In this document: in pieces, positions 43,390 to 57,100 of the stretch
Layout of the letters: the number at the start of each line of letters is the position of its first letter
Numbering within the stretch: position 1 is the first letter of the stretch
Assembly (NCBI GenBank): GCA_030267565.1
Contig: BRXU01000006.1
Span: 1,104,001-1,168,000, forward strand
Reading direction: 5' to 3'
DNA length: 64,000 nucleotides
Source of the DNA: Pleodorina starrii
Lineage: Eukaryota; Chlorophyta; Chlorophyceae; Chlamydomonadales; Volvocaceae
Program-made: the position numbers and the translations under genes
Notes under the pieces: generated by a model
The model's database searches: none
What the model saw: only the letters and a program-made list of their open reading frames with translations
What the model was told of the DNA's origin: nothing

Positions 43390-45892
43390 ATGGGGAGCGT
43401 TCCAATTGCCCTCCTGCTGCCTACTGTTGTGACATTATTTATGGCCATTTCATCACCCGGCATCGTGCATGGCGGAATAGGTGTACCGCTGCCGGCGTGT
43501 CCCGCACAGCCATGCGAGCCTGCTGGCGGCAGCGCTGGACTTCTCGGCGACCCGTGCGATTGCAGGAAATATTACGAGTGCGCATCTAATGTAAGCGTGT
43601 CTCCTTCAATAATGCGGCGAACCATGTTTTCGACATCTGTCTCGTGTCACCGTTCCTGCCTCGTCGCACAGCGGTACAACATGTTTTCCTTCCATGTTGT
43701 TATCGTGTATGTCTTGTGCTGTAGGGTTTATTTATCGACACAGCTATACAGCCGCATCACGATACTGGTACCGAATTATGGCCGTGCTTCTTTCCCATAC
43801 CGTAACCGTATGCGGCCAATACATAAGCAAGCCTTCTGGTGCCTCCCTCGCTCGTTAACAGGGGACTTATCAAGAGAAATTTTGTGGAACTGGTCAAGAG
43901 TTTAGCATTACCCAGTGCATACCCGCAGGCATGGGTTCTTGCGTTGCTGGGGCAACCTGTGATTGCAGCGCCTCAGCAGGGAGCCAGCTGCCGCCCTCGC
44001 CACCTTCCCCCCTGCCGCCCTCGCCACCTTCCCCCCTGCCGCCCTCGCCCCCCTCCCCCCTGCCACCTTCGCCACCTTCACCCCTGCCACCTTCACCCCT
44101 GCCACCTTCGCCCCCTTCCCCCCTGCCACCCTCGCCACCTTCACCCCTGCCACCTTCGCCACCTTCACCCCTGCCACCTTCGCCCCCTTCCCCCCTGCCA
44201 CCCTCGCCACCTTCCCCCCTGCCACCTTCGCCCCTGCCACCTTCGCCACCTTCACCCCTGCCACCTTCACCCCTGCCACCTTCGCCACCTTCCCCCCTGC
44301 CACCTTCGCCACCTTCACCCCTGCCACCTTCGCCACCTTCACCCCTGCCACCTTCGCCACCTTCACCCCTGCCGCCCTCGCCCCCTTCCCCCCTGCCACC
44401 TTCGCCACCTTCATCCCTGCCGCCCTCGCCCCCTTCCCCCCTGCCACCTTCGCCACCTTCACCCCTGCCACCTTCGCCACCTTCACCCCTGCCGCCCTCA
44501 CCACCCAGTCCACCGCCACCGCTTCCCCCACCGCCCCCACCTCCCCCACCAGCTCCTCCTGGCCGACCAGGAGTATCTCCCTCACCGCCACCTACTCCCC
44601 CACCCAGCAAACCATTCCCTCCACCTCCGTCTCCCGCCCCGCCACCCCCTTCAGCACCTCCCCCTTCCCCTCCTCCGTCCCCCCCTCCATCCCCATCTCC
44701 CCCAGCAGCCTCCCCGCCGCCATCCCCTCTCCCGCCCTCGCCTCCGCCCCCACCCCCGCCCCCCAACCCTCTCCCGCCCTCCCCCTCACCCCCCAACCCT
44801 CGCCCGCCCTCCCCTTCACCCCCCAATCCTCGCCCGCCCTCCTCCTCATCAATCCCCAACCCTCGCCCACCCTCTCCCTCACCCCCCAACCCTCCCAGCC
44901 CGCCCCCGCCAAAGCCGCCTTCCCCACCGCCGCCCAGGCCCCCTCCGCCGTCGCCCCCGCCCTCCACCCTCAGTCCGCCGTCACCTCGCCCACCAATACC
45001 CCCCAGGCCGCCCACGCCTCCCAGCCCTCCACAGCCGCCCGTACAACATGAGAACGATGTGCTGGTACGGAAGTTTCCCTTCGCGAGTTGCGGCGCCCGC
45101 AAGGCTGACGTGTCACCGTACTGGATGACGCCGCCTGTGGGGCCGATCAATGCCACGTCATCGGACGAGACGTACTGCTGGCAGGTCCGAGCCGACGGCG
45201 CAGTGGCCGGCGGCAGCCGCTGCGCGACCATGACCATCTACAAGCTCGAGTTTATCGTGGGTAAGTACGACACGAAGTGTACGGAACGCGAGCGAGGAAT
45301 GTTGCGCGGACGCCGTGACGCGGGGGATGGGAGGTGCGCGATGGTGGTGTGTTGGAACCCTGGAATTTCCAATTCACAACGGGCGGATGCCGCCGCCGCG
45401 CCATGCATGTCGCACACGAACGAGCTACACCTCGCCGCCTGTCGCTGCTGTCGCTGCTGCCATGTCTTGCTGATGCCGATGCCGTATCCCTGATGTGATG
45501 CTGGATCGCTGAGGTTGCTTCATTCCTGGTGCTTCATCCCACCCGCTCTACAACACTGCCCGGCTGCTCGCCCCTTCCCCCCTTCAGAGTGCGCCTGCGT
45601 GGAGCGCTTCCCCCGGCCCCTCCGCGCCGCCACCATCAACGGCGTGACCGTGTTCCCCACTTACGGCCGCAAGACCTGGAAGGGCACCGAGTACGGCATG
45701 CTGTCGTTCAGCAAGCTCACAGAGGACTTCCCCGTGACCCCCGCCGGCGGCCTACGTCTGTGCCTGACGCTCGACACGAGCAGCGGCAGCTGCGCCACCC
45801 CGGCGGAGCTGTGCTACGGCGACACCTGCGTGTACTCGCTGTACGACCCGGGCTTCACGTGCTGCCCCGTGAGCCAGGTGCCGTACACCTAA
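43390..45892 (+). CDS. Pherophorin-like hydroxyproline-rich extracellular matrix glycoprotein
   Basis: Three exons: 43390-43590, 43916-45260 and 45588-45892, with donors GTAAGC/GTAAGT and acceptors CCCAG/TTCAG; predicted 616 residues. Residues 1-28 form a hydrophobic signal peptide. Residues 35-90 are a Cys-rich module with CDCRKYYEC, resembling a peritrophin-type chitin-binding core. Residues ~92-443 are a [12 protein letters not shown] rod, a substrate for prolyl hydroxylation and arabinosylation. Residues ~452-616 are the C-terminal pherophorin domain ([27 protein letters not shown], ending [10 protein letters not shown]). Volvocine pherophorins usually carry a globular domain at both ends of the rod; here the N-terminal one is replaced by the short Cys-rich module. 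It is secreted into the cell wall. The intron 1 acceptor at 43915 was chosen because it keeps phase 0; an extra small exon is possible. Confidence 0.88.
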
Positions 45893-45963
45893 CCTGTCCA
45901 GCGCGTCAGGGGGGTGACTCCGCAGCAGGACCGAGCTGCCCTCAGTGCAGCGAACTCGGCGCC

Positions 45964-46030
45964 GAACGGGGTGTGTGTGAGTGCGTGTCTGTATGTGCGT
46001 GTGTGTGTATGTGTGTGTGTGTGTGTGTAT
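45964..46030 (+). repeat. (GT)n-rich microsatellite in the 3' UTR
   Basis: GTGTGT-rich tract ~75 bp after the pherophorin stop codon. Confidence 0.85.
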
Positions 46031-46159
46031 GCACGGGGATTTCGTATGTAGGGCGAGGGCGAGGTTGTCGTGTTGGGTTTGAAAATTTGTTTGGTCATGG
46101 TGTCGTGCACCGTTGGTGGCTGGGAAATATCTGGTCATACTGACTGACAGTGGGAGCGC

Positions 46160-46250
46160 GGACGAACGCTCTTGGTTGGGCTCGAACCGGGGACCAGGGC
46201 CATGCCCGGGCTCCGGAACCAATCACTGCTCGTCCAGTACGAGTTCTACC
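46160..46250 (-). other. tRNA-like segment, possible SINE remnant
   Basis: The minus strand reads GCAGTGATTGGTTCCGG, then a B box GGTTCGAGCCC. Spacing fits an internal Pol III promoter, but no acceptor stem or complete cloverleaf is seen. It overlaps the putative pherophorin 3' UTR. Confidence 0.3.
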
Positions 46251-46338
46251 TAGGTGCAAGCGCTTCCAGTGTGAAGCGCTTAGCTTGGTCATACTGTATA
46301 CGTACATACGGAAGTATAGTGATGCTTCAATCGGAATG

Positions 46339-46345
46339 ATGTAAC
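46339..46345 (+). terminator. Candidate poly(A) signal TGTAA of the pherophorin gene
   Basis: TGTAAC in GATGTAACATC, about 450 nt after the stop. TGTAA is the usual signal in volvocine algae. Position is plausible but not proven. Confidence 0.35.
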
Positions 46346-47080
46346 ATCAGTTCAGTAGTCTCCATTGGGCATCCGCCCAGGCCAGCCAACATGTTCCGAC
46401 TCTAGTGACGCGCTGGCCAGGCCTGATCACCCTGGCTGGCTAATGTCATCAAGAACCAGACACGACTGACTAGTTCGAGCGGTTTCGGTGCGACCCGCAC
46501 CGGATCATAGGTAGCATTGCGTAGGTGGACATTTCGCGCGTAATGCAGGGGTTACATGACACGTTATGTTAATACGTTACAGAAAAAGTAGCGAGGATAC
46601 TTGTGGTAACGTGCACGTTTTCACGTTACCGAGAAAAAGTCAAACGTGGGCCTTGGAGGGGGGGGCGAAAGTCTAACGTACCGTTTTCGATAAAGCAACC
46701 TCATTTCTTCATGTTTTTATCCGCTGTCAAGCCCAACTATTTGCATACTTGACATACTTGAATTGTTAGCCGCGCCACGGTCATATTGGCTAACTTACCA
46801 CATCGCCAAGGACATAACATAGCGTACTATGTGACCCCGCCCACGTTTCCAAGAGGACTTTTTCACTAAACATGGTGTAACGTAACGTGCCATGTAACCT
46901 GGCTATAAAAGTAAAAAACGGCGGTCATATTAAAGTGATAATTGCTAAATGCCTCGTATTGAGCTTTGTCAAACGCAGTTTAAAGCGTCGAAAACGGCTA
47001 GTGTGCGCAGAGAAAAGGCAATTTTTGCCCTGGGCGTACGGCGGTGACCCCCTGCTGGACTATGGAAATTATTGCCACCC
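46346..47080. other. No gene seen
   Basis: AT-richer, single-copy intergenic sequence with several ACGTTAC/GTAACG words near 46556-46630. Short ORFs only. Confidence 0.5.
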
Positions 47081-49901
<2,821 letters not shown>

Positions 49902-52311
49902 TCATTGCGTCTTCTTACTCTCCTCCGGCTTGGCCGCTTTCCCCTCCTGTTCTCCCGCCGCCGCGTTCTCCGCGCCCTCCTTGGCCTCTTGCTCTGGCGC
50001 GGCCTCGCTGAAGTTGAACACGGCGCGGAACTCGCGAGCCAACCAGGCGTGGCCCAGCACCGCCCCCAACACCCCGGGCACGATGTACAGCAGAGCCGGC
50101 TGGGCGGCCTGAACATGGAAACGTAGGGAAGCGAAGGGCGGGAAGGCACCCAGGGGGGAAGTCTTGGGATATGGGTCGAGGCGAGTGGGCGGGGGATTGG
50201 CAGCATCATACATGTATGCCCCAGGTTCGGGGCCCCAACAACCCTCGTGCATGTGAGGTTCAAGAGACGTGGAGCAGCCTGCGTACCACATAACCTCCTA
50301 CACCGGCCATGCCGCCGTTTGCCGATCAGCCTGTGCCGATCAGCCTGTGATGCGAGGGCCATACGCGCACGCTGTACCTCCAGCGCTCTGGACGGACCCA
50401 TATAAAGCTGGGACGATGCCGGGCTGAGCATGTCCTGAAACGCTCGGAGGTTCGTCAAGCTGTGCAGCAAGCGTGTTCGTGCCTGGAGCGGTTCACGCCT
50501 ATGGCAAGCGGCCGCACTCGACGTGCAGTACAACCCCATCACCCGGGCGCGCAGGTGGGCAGGGCAGGTGTCAAGCCCTGGCGCAAGTCAAGCCGTCGCA
50601 CAGGCAACAACCCTGCTAAACCGGCCTGCGCCCCGCAGCCCCAAACACTCCCACATCACAAGTACACACACGCAGTACGCACACGCATATCGCGCTAACT
50701 GCGCGTGCCCCTTGCCCCGCCGCACGCCCCGCCCAACCCAATCTTGTTGCGCAAGCCCCTGCCGGCGGTTTCCATACCCAGGCAGCGAACCGTCGAGTGA
50801 CGGGCCCATCGACCCGCCCCTCATCACCCAACAAATCGACCCGCCGAACCCTAGTGGCCCGCCGACCCACCGACCCACCTGGAAAACGTTCATGACCACG
50901 ATGGTGGCCACCAGCCCCGCCACGTAGCCGCAGAACGCGGACCTGAAGTACTTGGAGCGGAAGTTGCGCTGCACGTCGTAGCGCAGGATGAGCGCCACGA
51001 AGATGCCTGCAGCGTGCTCAGGATTAGGGGGAGGGGGTTGCAGGGCCAGAGGTCGGGGGTTCGCAGAAGGGGCGCAGCTTCTGGGGGATGGGTATCAACC
51101 GGCACGGGCGCAGGCATCGAGAAGGGGTTGTGGGCGTTCATGGTGTGGACACGGAACGGCGTTGAGCCCGGGATGGGCTCGCATCCCGCCTGCTTAATAT
51201 TACACCATTGCACGGGTACAGGGCGGCAGGGTGATTCGGTCAATGTGGCGGTGTGCCAAGGGGAGCCGTGTTTTGGCTGCATTGATGACGCCAGAGATCG
51301 TTGCACCACGATACTACATGGCTTCCTCGTCATGGAAACTCACTGTGAACTCCGAGGTACGCTGCAATTGGCACTGCACCAGTCGAGCATGCGCATCCGA
51401 ACACTTCAAACCCATGTGCTCGTATCCTGCGCCCCCTACCCTACACGTTCCCGTAACGTTTTCCATAAGCCATTCAAGCTTCCCCCCTATAACCAATCAT
51501 ACCAACCTGGGATGACAATGTCCCCCAGCCCTAGCATGGCGAACGGCCGCTTGCCGTTCTCCAGCATGCCAGCACGCGGAAACAGCAGCTTGATGGGCCC
51601 ATCGAAGTTCTTCGCCACCGAAACCATGACCGGCGTGCAGAACACCCAGAAGATGTCGTAGAAGAACAGGCCGACCAGGAGGATTGTGCCCACTTGCACC
51701 GAGCCCAGGCTGAGGTGCTCGATGCCCTCCAGGCAGAAAGCTAGCCCCAACATGTTGTTCGCGAACCAATGCTTCTTGGCATAGTACCAGCCGCAGAAAC
51801 CGAAGCTGATCGCTGCCAGGATGAGCTCAGGGACCGTGGGCCGCATGCTCCCGTCCGAATTGTCAAATACATATGGGATTTTAACATGCGGCAGCTCGAT
51901 CTCCCGGTGTCGTATAACCTCTGGAAAGAAGTCCAGTACGTATGGCATGACGGCTGACGTGAGGACGAAAATGGCGATTCCGCCCAGGTAGAGGGACAGC
52001 AGGGCATTCACGAGCCACTTGGGCACGAACTTGAATAGCAGGAACAGGCCAAACAGTACGCAGCTACCAACAATAGGAAAGCGCATTGCGTCCTTCTTGG
52101 TCATGCTCTCCGTCGGGGGCGCTGGTTTGACAGATCTCCATGACCCCGCAAAAACTGCAAGGGCCGCCGTCGCGATAATGTTGAAGTTCGTGGGAACATT
52201 GACAACTAGCGGTGCCAAGCTCAGACCTAAAAGCAAGAGATGAGCCGTAAGGGCCGGCCTATCGCTTGTGTATAAAGTCGCGTGGGAGCTGCTGGGCTTC
52301 GCATCGGCCAT
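49902..52311 (-). CDS. Signal peptide peptidase (intramembrane aspartyl protease)
   Basis: Three exons: 52311-51507, 51006-50879 and 50108-49902, predicted 379 residues, with consistent phases (1, then 0). The enzyme cleaves leftover signal peptides within the ER membrane. About nine hydrophobic segments are present. The catalytic aspartates lie in YDIFW (Asp219) and GLGDIVIPG (Asp264), and the QPAL motif (314-317) follows, as in all SPP/SPPL proteases. N-terminal VPTNFNIIATA is typical of SPP. The protein ends KKTQ, a KKxx ER-retrieval signal, supporting ER residence over an endosomal SPPL. The last 40 residues are Glu/Lys-rich and cytosolic. Length is normal for the family. All key residues are intact. 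Confidence 0.95.
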
Positions 52312-54154
52312 GGCGGCCAGCCCTTGTAAAAGGTATAGATGAGTATGAACTCAACAGCTCTGGCACATCACCCTTGTCTCGCAAATCGATACTAGAAGTC
52401 GGAGGCCGGTCGATAACTGCTACAGCACGGGCCGCCGTACGACTGGCCGTCTAGCTGCTGGACTGAGGCCTAGAAATGTTTGCCTTGCATAGGCAAGCCC
52501 TTAAGCAGTGCCGCAATTACGTGCAGTCGCGTTGGGTAAGTTATTGGCTGTCCGATACAACTGCTGGCGCGGGACGGGGGCCGAGGCTGACGCTATTTTA
52601 TTCGTTGTACGCACTATTCGCCAGGCATAGCCGCAGTCGTGAACAGGAATCCCTTACAGCTGCCTATCACACGCAGACACATCTACGCAGTACCTGTCAA
52701 GCCGCAGCGGGCCGGTTGAGACGTGTCACTCTATCAAGTACAATGCCCGTGCTAGGCAGGATAGGGCAGGATTGCCGTCACTCACCCAATCTCCTCGTAT
52801 GGGGTCTCGGTCCTGCTTTGCGCATTCAGTGCTCTCCTGGGCCGAGCCACTGCATGCACCCTGGCTTCTACGCGCACGACAACCCGACGGGCGCAAGGCC
52901 TGCACCGGCCCAACAGCAGCGCTGTCAGGGCATCCACACAGCCCTCACCGCGCTCAAAGCTCTGCCAAACTGCCAATCGTTGCGCAGTCGCCATAGCTCT
53001 TGGAACAGGCGGCACAGCCCGCAAGGCATATACGGACACGCATACCATCCTACGTCTCATCATACAGCCCCAGAAACAACACGGGCGCAGCGTCAGCGTC
53101 ACTGATCCAGGCAGGGTCACCCATCACTCAGGCTGGGCGCTGCCCCACAGTGCGCACGCCGGCTCCGATACCGCGGGGGTCCCCGCCACCGCCCGAGACC
53201 CCCGCGTATCCGTCCTACCTCTTTGTGCCCCTCGTACCCGTCCTACCTCCTTATTCTGTAGCGCCTCCTTATTCTGCGGCGCCTCTTCTTTCTGCGCCTC
53301 GCGACCTTTCGTCAATCCTTCATCCATTCGTCGTCCAAAGTCCAACTCCGCCCATGATGTCATCCAGGCGCATGACCCGAGCCCGCATGAATTCGTATAA
53401 CACATATCTATATGCGCCACGCTTTAATACAGGTGGTTTCAGTTCATGCGTGTGGCGATGAGTTGAGGCATTCGTGTGTAAACGCGTGTATTTCACTGGA
53501 ACCGTCGCCTACACCTCACGTCGCATACCCGTCTCGCTATGCGTTCAAAATGAAAGGAATGGACCGCAGGACAACATTATGCAAAATAAAACAAAACCAA
53601 GGAGCAAATATACGCAGCATACCGCGGGCGGCTTCGGCCGCGGCTCCCCTCCTTGGTTTCGCTCCCTTGTTTCCTCCCCGTCCCCAACACTTCCCGCCCA
53701 GGGCGTCCACCCCACCGCTTCCGGCACGACCGCATCCCCCACCCAACCCACACACCCACCCCCTCGCCAAGACGCGGCGTAAACGGTAAACCAACCAGCC
53801 GCAACCCAGCGCCCCTCCGCTTCCTCCACACCTCACTGCATTGCACGGCAAGCAACACCCCGACCGAGGCCGACTCGCACAGCGTAGGGCCCATCGCCCC
53901 CTCGGCCCAACGCATCTTCTCCAAGCGCGCACGACATACCGTACAACCCGCTCATGCTTGCTCCACGTGCGGGCCGCCTGGCCGCCCTCTGCGGTCCCTA
54001 CCAGCTCTCTGTCGTCTCCCTCAGCATTGCCGGGTCTCCGCCAATGCCCCTCCGCCACGATACACCTCCTTTCTCCCCCCACCCCGCCCCCGTCCGCAGG
54101 GCTTCTTGCTTCATTCTTGCAAATTTTACTCTTCAAACCCCCCGCCCCCCTCCC
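52312..54154. other. Intergenic; no gene assigned
   Basis: Holds the presumed promoter of the peptidase gene (right after 52311, reading leftward) and the 3' UTR of the MFS gene. ORFs of up to 209 codons are present on the plus strand but lack recognisable domains or convincing splice structure. Confidence 0.45.
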
Positions 54155-57100
54155 TCAGTACACCACATCCTCCAGGTCCAGCAGACCCCCCTTGCCGCCC
54201 AGGCCCCCGGGACCGTCGTCCCCCCAGCCCCCTGGCCCCCCAGGCCCGCCCCCGATACGGCTGCCCCATGTCCTCGTGCACCAGGCCATAATCGCCGATG
54301 CGCCCATCAACACACCCAGGATGCGGAATGCATCGCCGTAGCCTGCAGGCGGGCGGCCGGGCGGGTGGGCGAGGGAGGAGGGAGGGAGGGAGGGAGCAGA
54401 AGGGGGGAACCATGGAAGGGGGGAACCAGGGACGTCAGGGCGGGTGTGAGGACAAGAAGCAAGGCATCATGAATGGGCGCGCGGGCGGGCGGAGGGTTGG
54501 GAGGGCCGACTGAGGTTATAAGGCCTGGGCGCCTGCGCACGTGCATAGGGCGCGTGGCTGCTAGGGTTTTAGGGTTTTAGGGTTTTATCCCCTTATCTCC
54601 GGCCTTGCGGGTTTTATCACCCTTATCTCCGGCCTTGCGGGAGGGCGGGGCGGGGTCGCATCAGCGGGAATCAGGTGCAGTTGCAGGACACGCGTGTGTG
54701 TCCACGTGTGGGTCCACGGGGCTACGAGAGCGTCTAGGCGTTGGTGCCGAGGTGCACGGGTGCACGCACACACAGGCACCGCCCCCTGCTCTGCAACCCC
54801 CAAGCACGCAGCCCAAAGCACGAACAGCGGCACACAGCGCCGCGTGGCGCGCGGAACGCAGGTTACGCAGCGCTCCCCTGAAACCCACCCCCTTCCCCTC
54901 GCCCTCCCCTCGGCCCCTGAACACTACCCGTCCTTACCATCCGCCCGCCCGCCACATACACACACACCGACACATGCGACATGCCCCATGTGTGTGTGTG
55001 GAGGTGGGTTTACAGCTACGCCCACAGCGCAGCGCAGCACCTCTGGTGCGGCTGGGTCGGAGCCTCGCCAGGCCCGAATGACGACGCCCCACGCCCTGGG
55101 TCCCCTTGGCTTCCCTTCGCCCTTGCTTCCCATTCTTCCCGGCAGGGCACCTTTTAACGACGCCAACCCGAACCCCCAACCCCCAACCCCCATATATATA
55201 TATATATATATATATATATGGTAAGCATTGCTGCGTCCTGGGTCCAGGGCGTCGTTAACGTCGCCTCAGCTCCCTCGCTGCGGTATCAACATCTCTATTA
55301 GCCCCCCCCCGAGACGGCCTTCTTTCGTTACATTTACCGTTCACGGGCTCCGGCCTATACGTGGATAACCCCCCCCCCGCCCCGCCCCCGCCCCCGCCCC
55401 AGCCCCGCTCACCCCCCGTCCGCAGCACCAGCCCCTCCCCCGCCCAGGCCCAGCCCCCGCCCCAGCCCCGCTCACCCCCCGTCCGCAGCACCAGCCCCTC
55501 CCCCGCCCAGGCCCAGCCCCCGCCCCCGCCCCAGCCCCGCTCACCCCCCGTCCGCAGCACCAGCCCCTCCCCCGCCCAGGCCCAGCCCCCGCCCCCGCCC
55601 CAGCCCCGCTCACCCCCCGTCCGCAGCACCAGCCCCTCCCCCGCCCAGGCCCAGCCCCCGCCCCCGCCCCAGCCCCGCTCACCCCCCGTCCGCAGCACCA
55701 GCCCCTCCCCCGCCCAGGCCCAGCCCCCGCCCCCGCCCCAGCCCCGCTCACCCCCCGTCCGCAGCACCAGCTCCCCGATGAGCCAGGGCCCCAGCAGCCC
55801 CCCCAGGTTAGCCACTGCGTTGTACAGAGCCATGGCCACCGGGACACACGGCCCGGAGGCAACCAGCGGCACGTAGCTGTTGATGATGGAGTTAGTGCCC
55901 TGGGGGGCGGGGAGGGGGATGTATCCACGTACAGGCCGGAGCCCGTGAACGGTAAAGTAACAGAAGAAGGGGGGTTGGGTGGGTAAAAAAGAAGATACCG
56001 CAGGGGGGCGGGGGCGGGGGCGGGATGAGGAGGGTCGGGATGAGGAGGGGCAGGATGAGGAGGGGCAGGATGAGGAGGGGCAGGATGGGGTAAGCTGAGG
56101 GGATTTTTGAAGGGTTGGGGTGGTTAGGGGAATGAAGAGTGTGCGTATGCGGATGGGGCCCCGGAAGGCGATGTGGGGGAAGGGAGGCCAAGGGAGGAGG
56201 GACCATGGGGGTTTCTGCAAGGGGTTTCTGAAACCTCTGGTTGGCTTCACGGGACGAATGTTCCGCACTTCGCCCTCCCTTCCCCGCCCTCTCACCCCCC
56301 TCCCACCCCCTCCCGTTCACCCGCCCTCCCTTCCCCGCCCTCCCACCCCCCCCTCCCACCGCCCCCACCTGCACGCACGCCACCGCCGCCGCTACCGCCA
56401 CAAACCCCAACGCGGGCACCGTGGCCGCCAGCCGCGGTAGGGACGCCAGCAGCAGCGCCGCCGCCAGGTAGGGCACCGCCAGATGGAGCGCGCGCTCGTG
56501 CTTGGCCTGCAGCAGCAGCAGCGGCAGCAGCGGCAGCAGCAGCAGCGGGTCAGACCCATGGGTCGGTAGATGGCAGATACTCCTCAGCGAAGATGTTTGC
56601 CTATGTGTTAGCAGGATGATGCTGGAAGCATCTGCGCTGGACCGGACCGGAGAAAAACACGGAGTGAGGGCGCAGAGACTTGCAGGAAGGGAAGGGAAGG
56701 GGATAGGAGGGGAAGGGAAGGGAGGAAAAGGGAGGGGAGGGGGAAGGGAGGGGAAGGTGTGGGGGACGGGAATCGGGGGTTGCCGCGTCGCGTGTTGCCA
56801 AACACCCGGTCGACTCCCACCGCGACAGACGGACCCCGGGAGCGCAGGCCCCGAGCCCCAGGGCGTTCCTGCCTCTCCGCCGGAACCCAAACCGGCGACA
56901 GCCTCTTCGTCACTACCCCGACACAGCAAGGCAGGAAGCAGACGGAACAGCCGCTGTTATCCTTTGGTTCAACCGGGCGATCTAGGCTTTTCCCTAGGCC
57001 CTCCTCCCCGCCCCCGCCCCCGCAAAATCCAAGCCCATGCCCCCCCCCTCCCGCCCCTTTTCGTCTTTATTACCCCCTCTTTATTATCGCCTGCCCCACA

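Noticed and set aside
43894..45237. Glycine-rich minus ORF (EGGRGEGG repeats) opposite the pherophorin rod
   Set aside because: Antisense shadow of the PPSPPSPL rod. It covers a gene with signal peptide, splice sites and a pherophorin domain on the plus strand.
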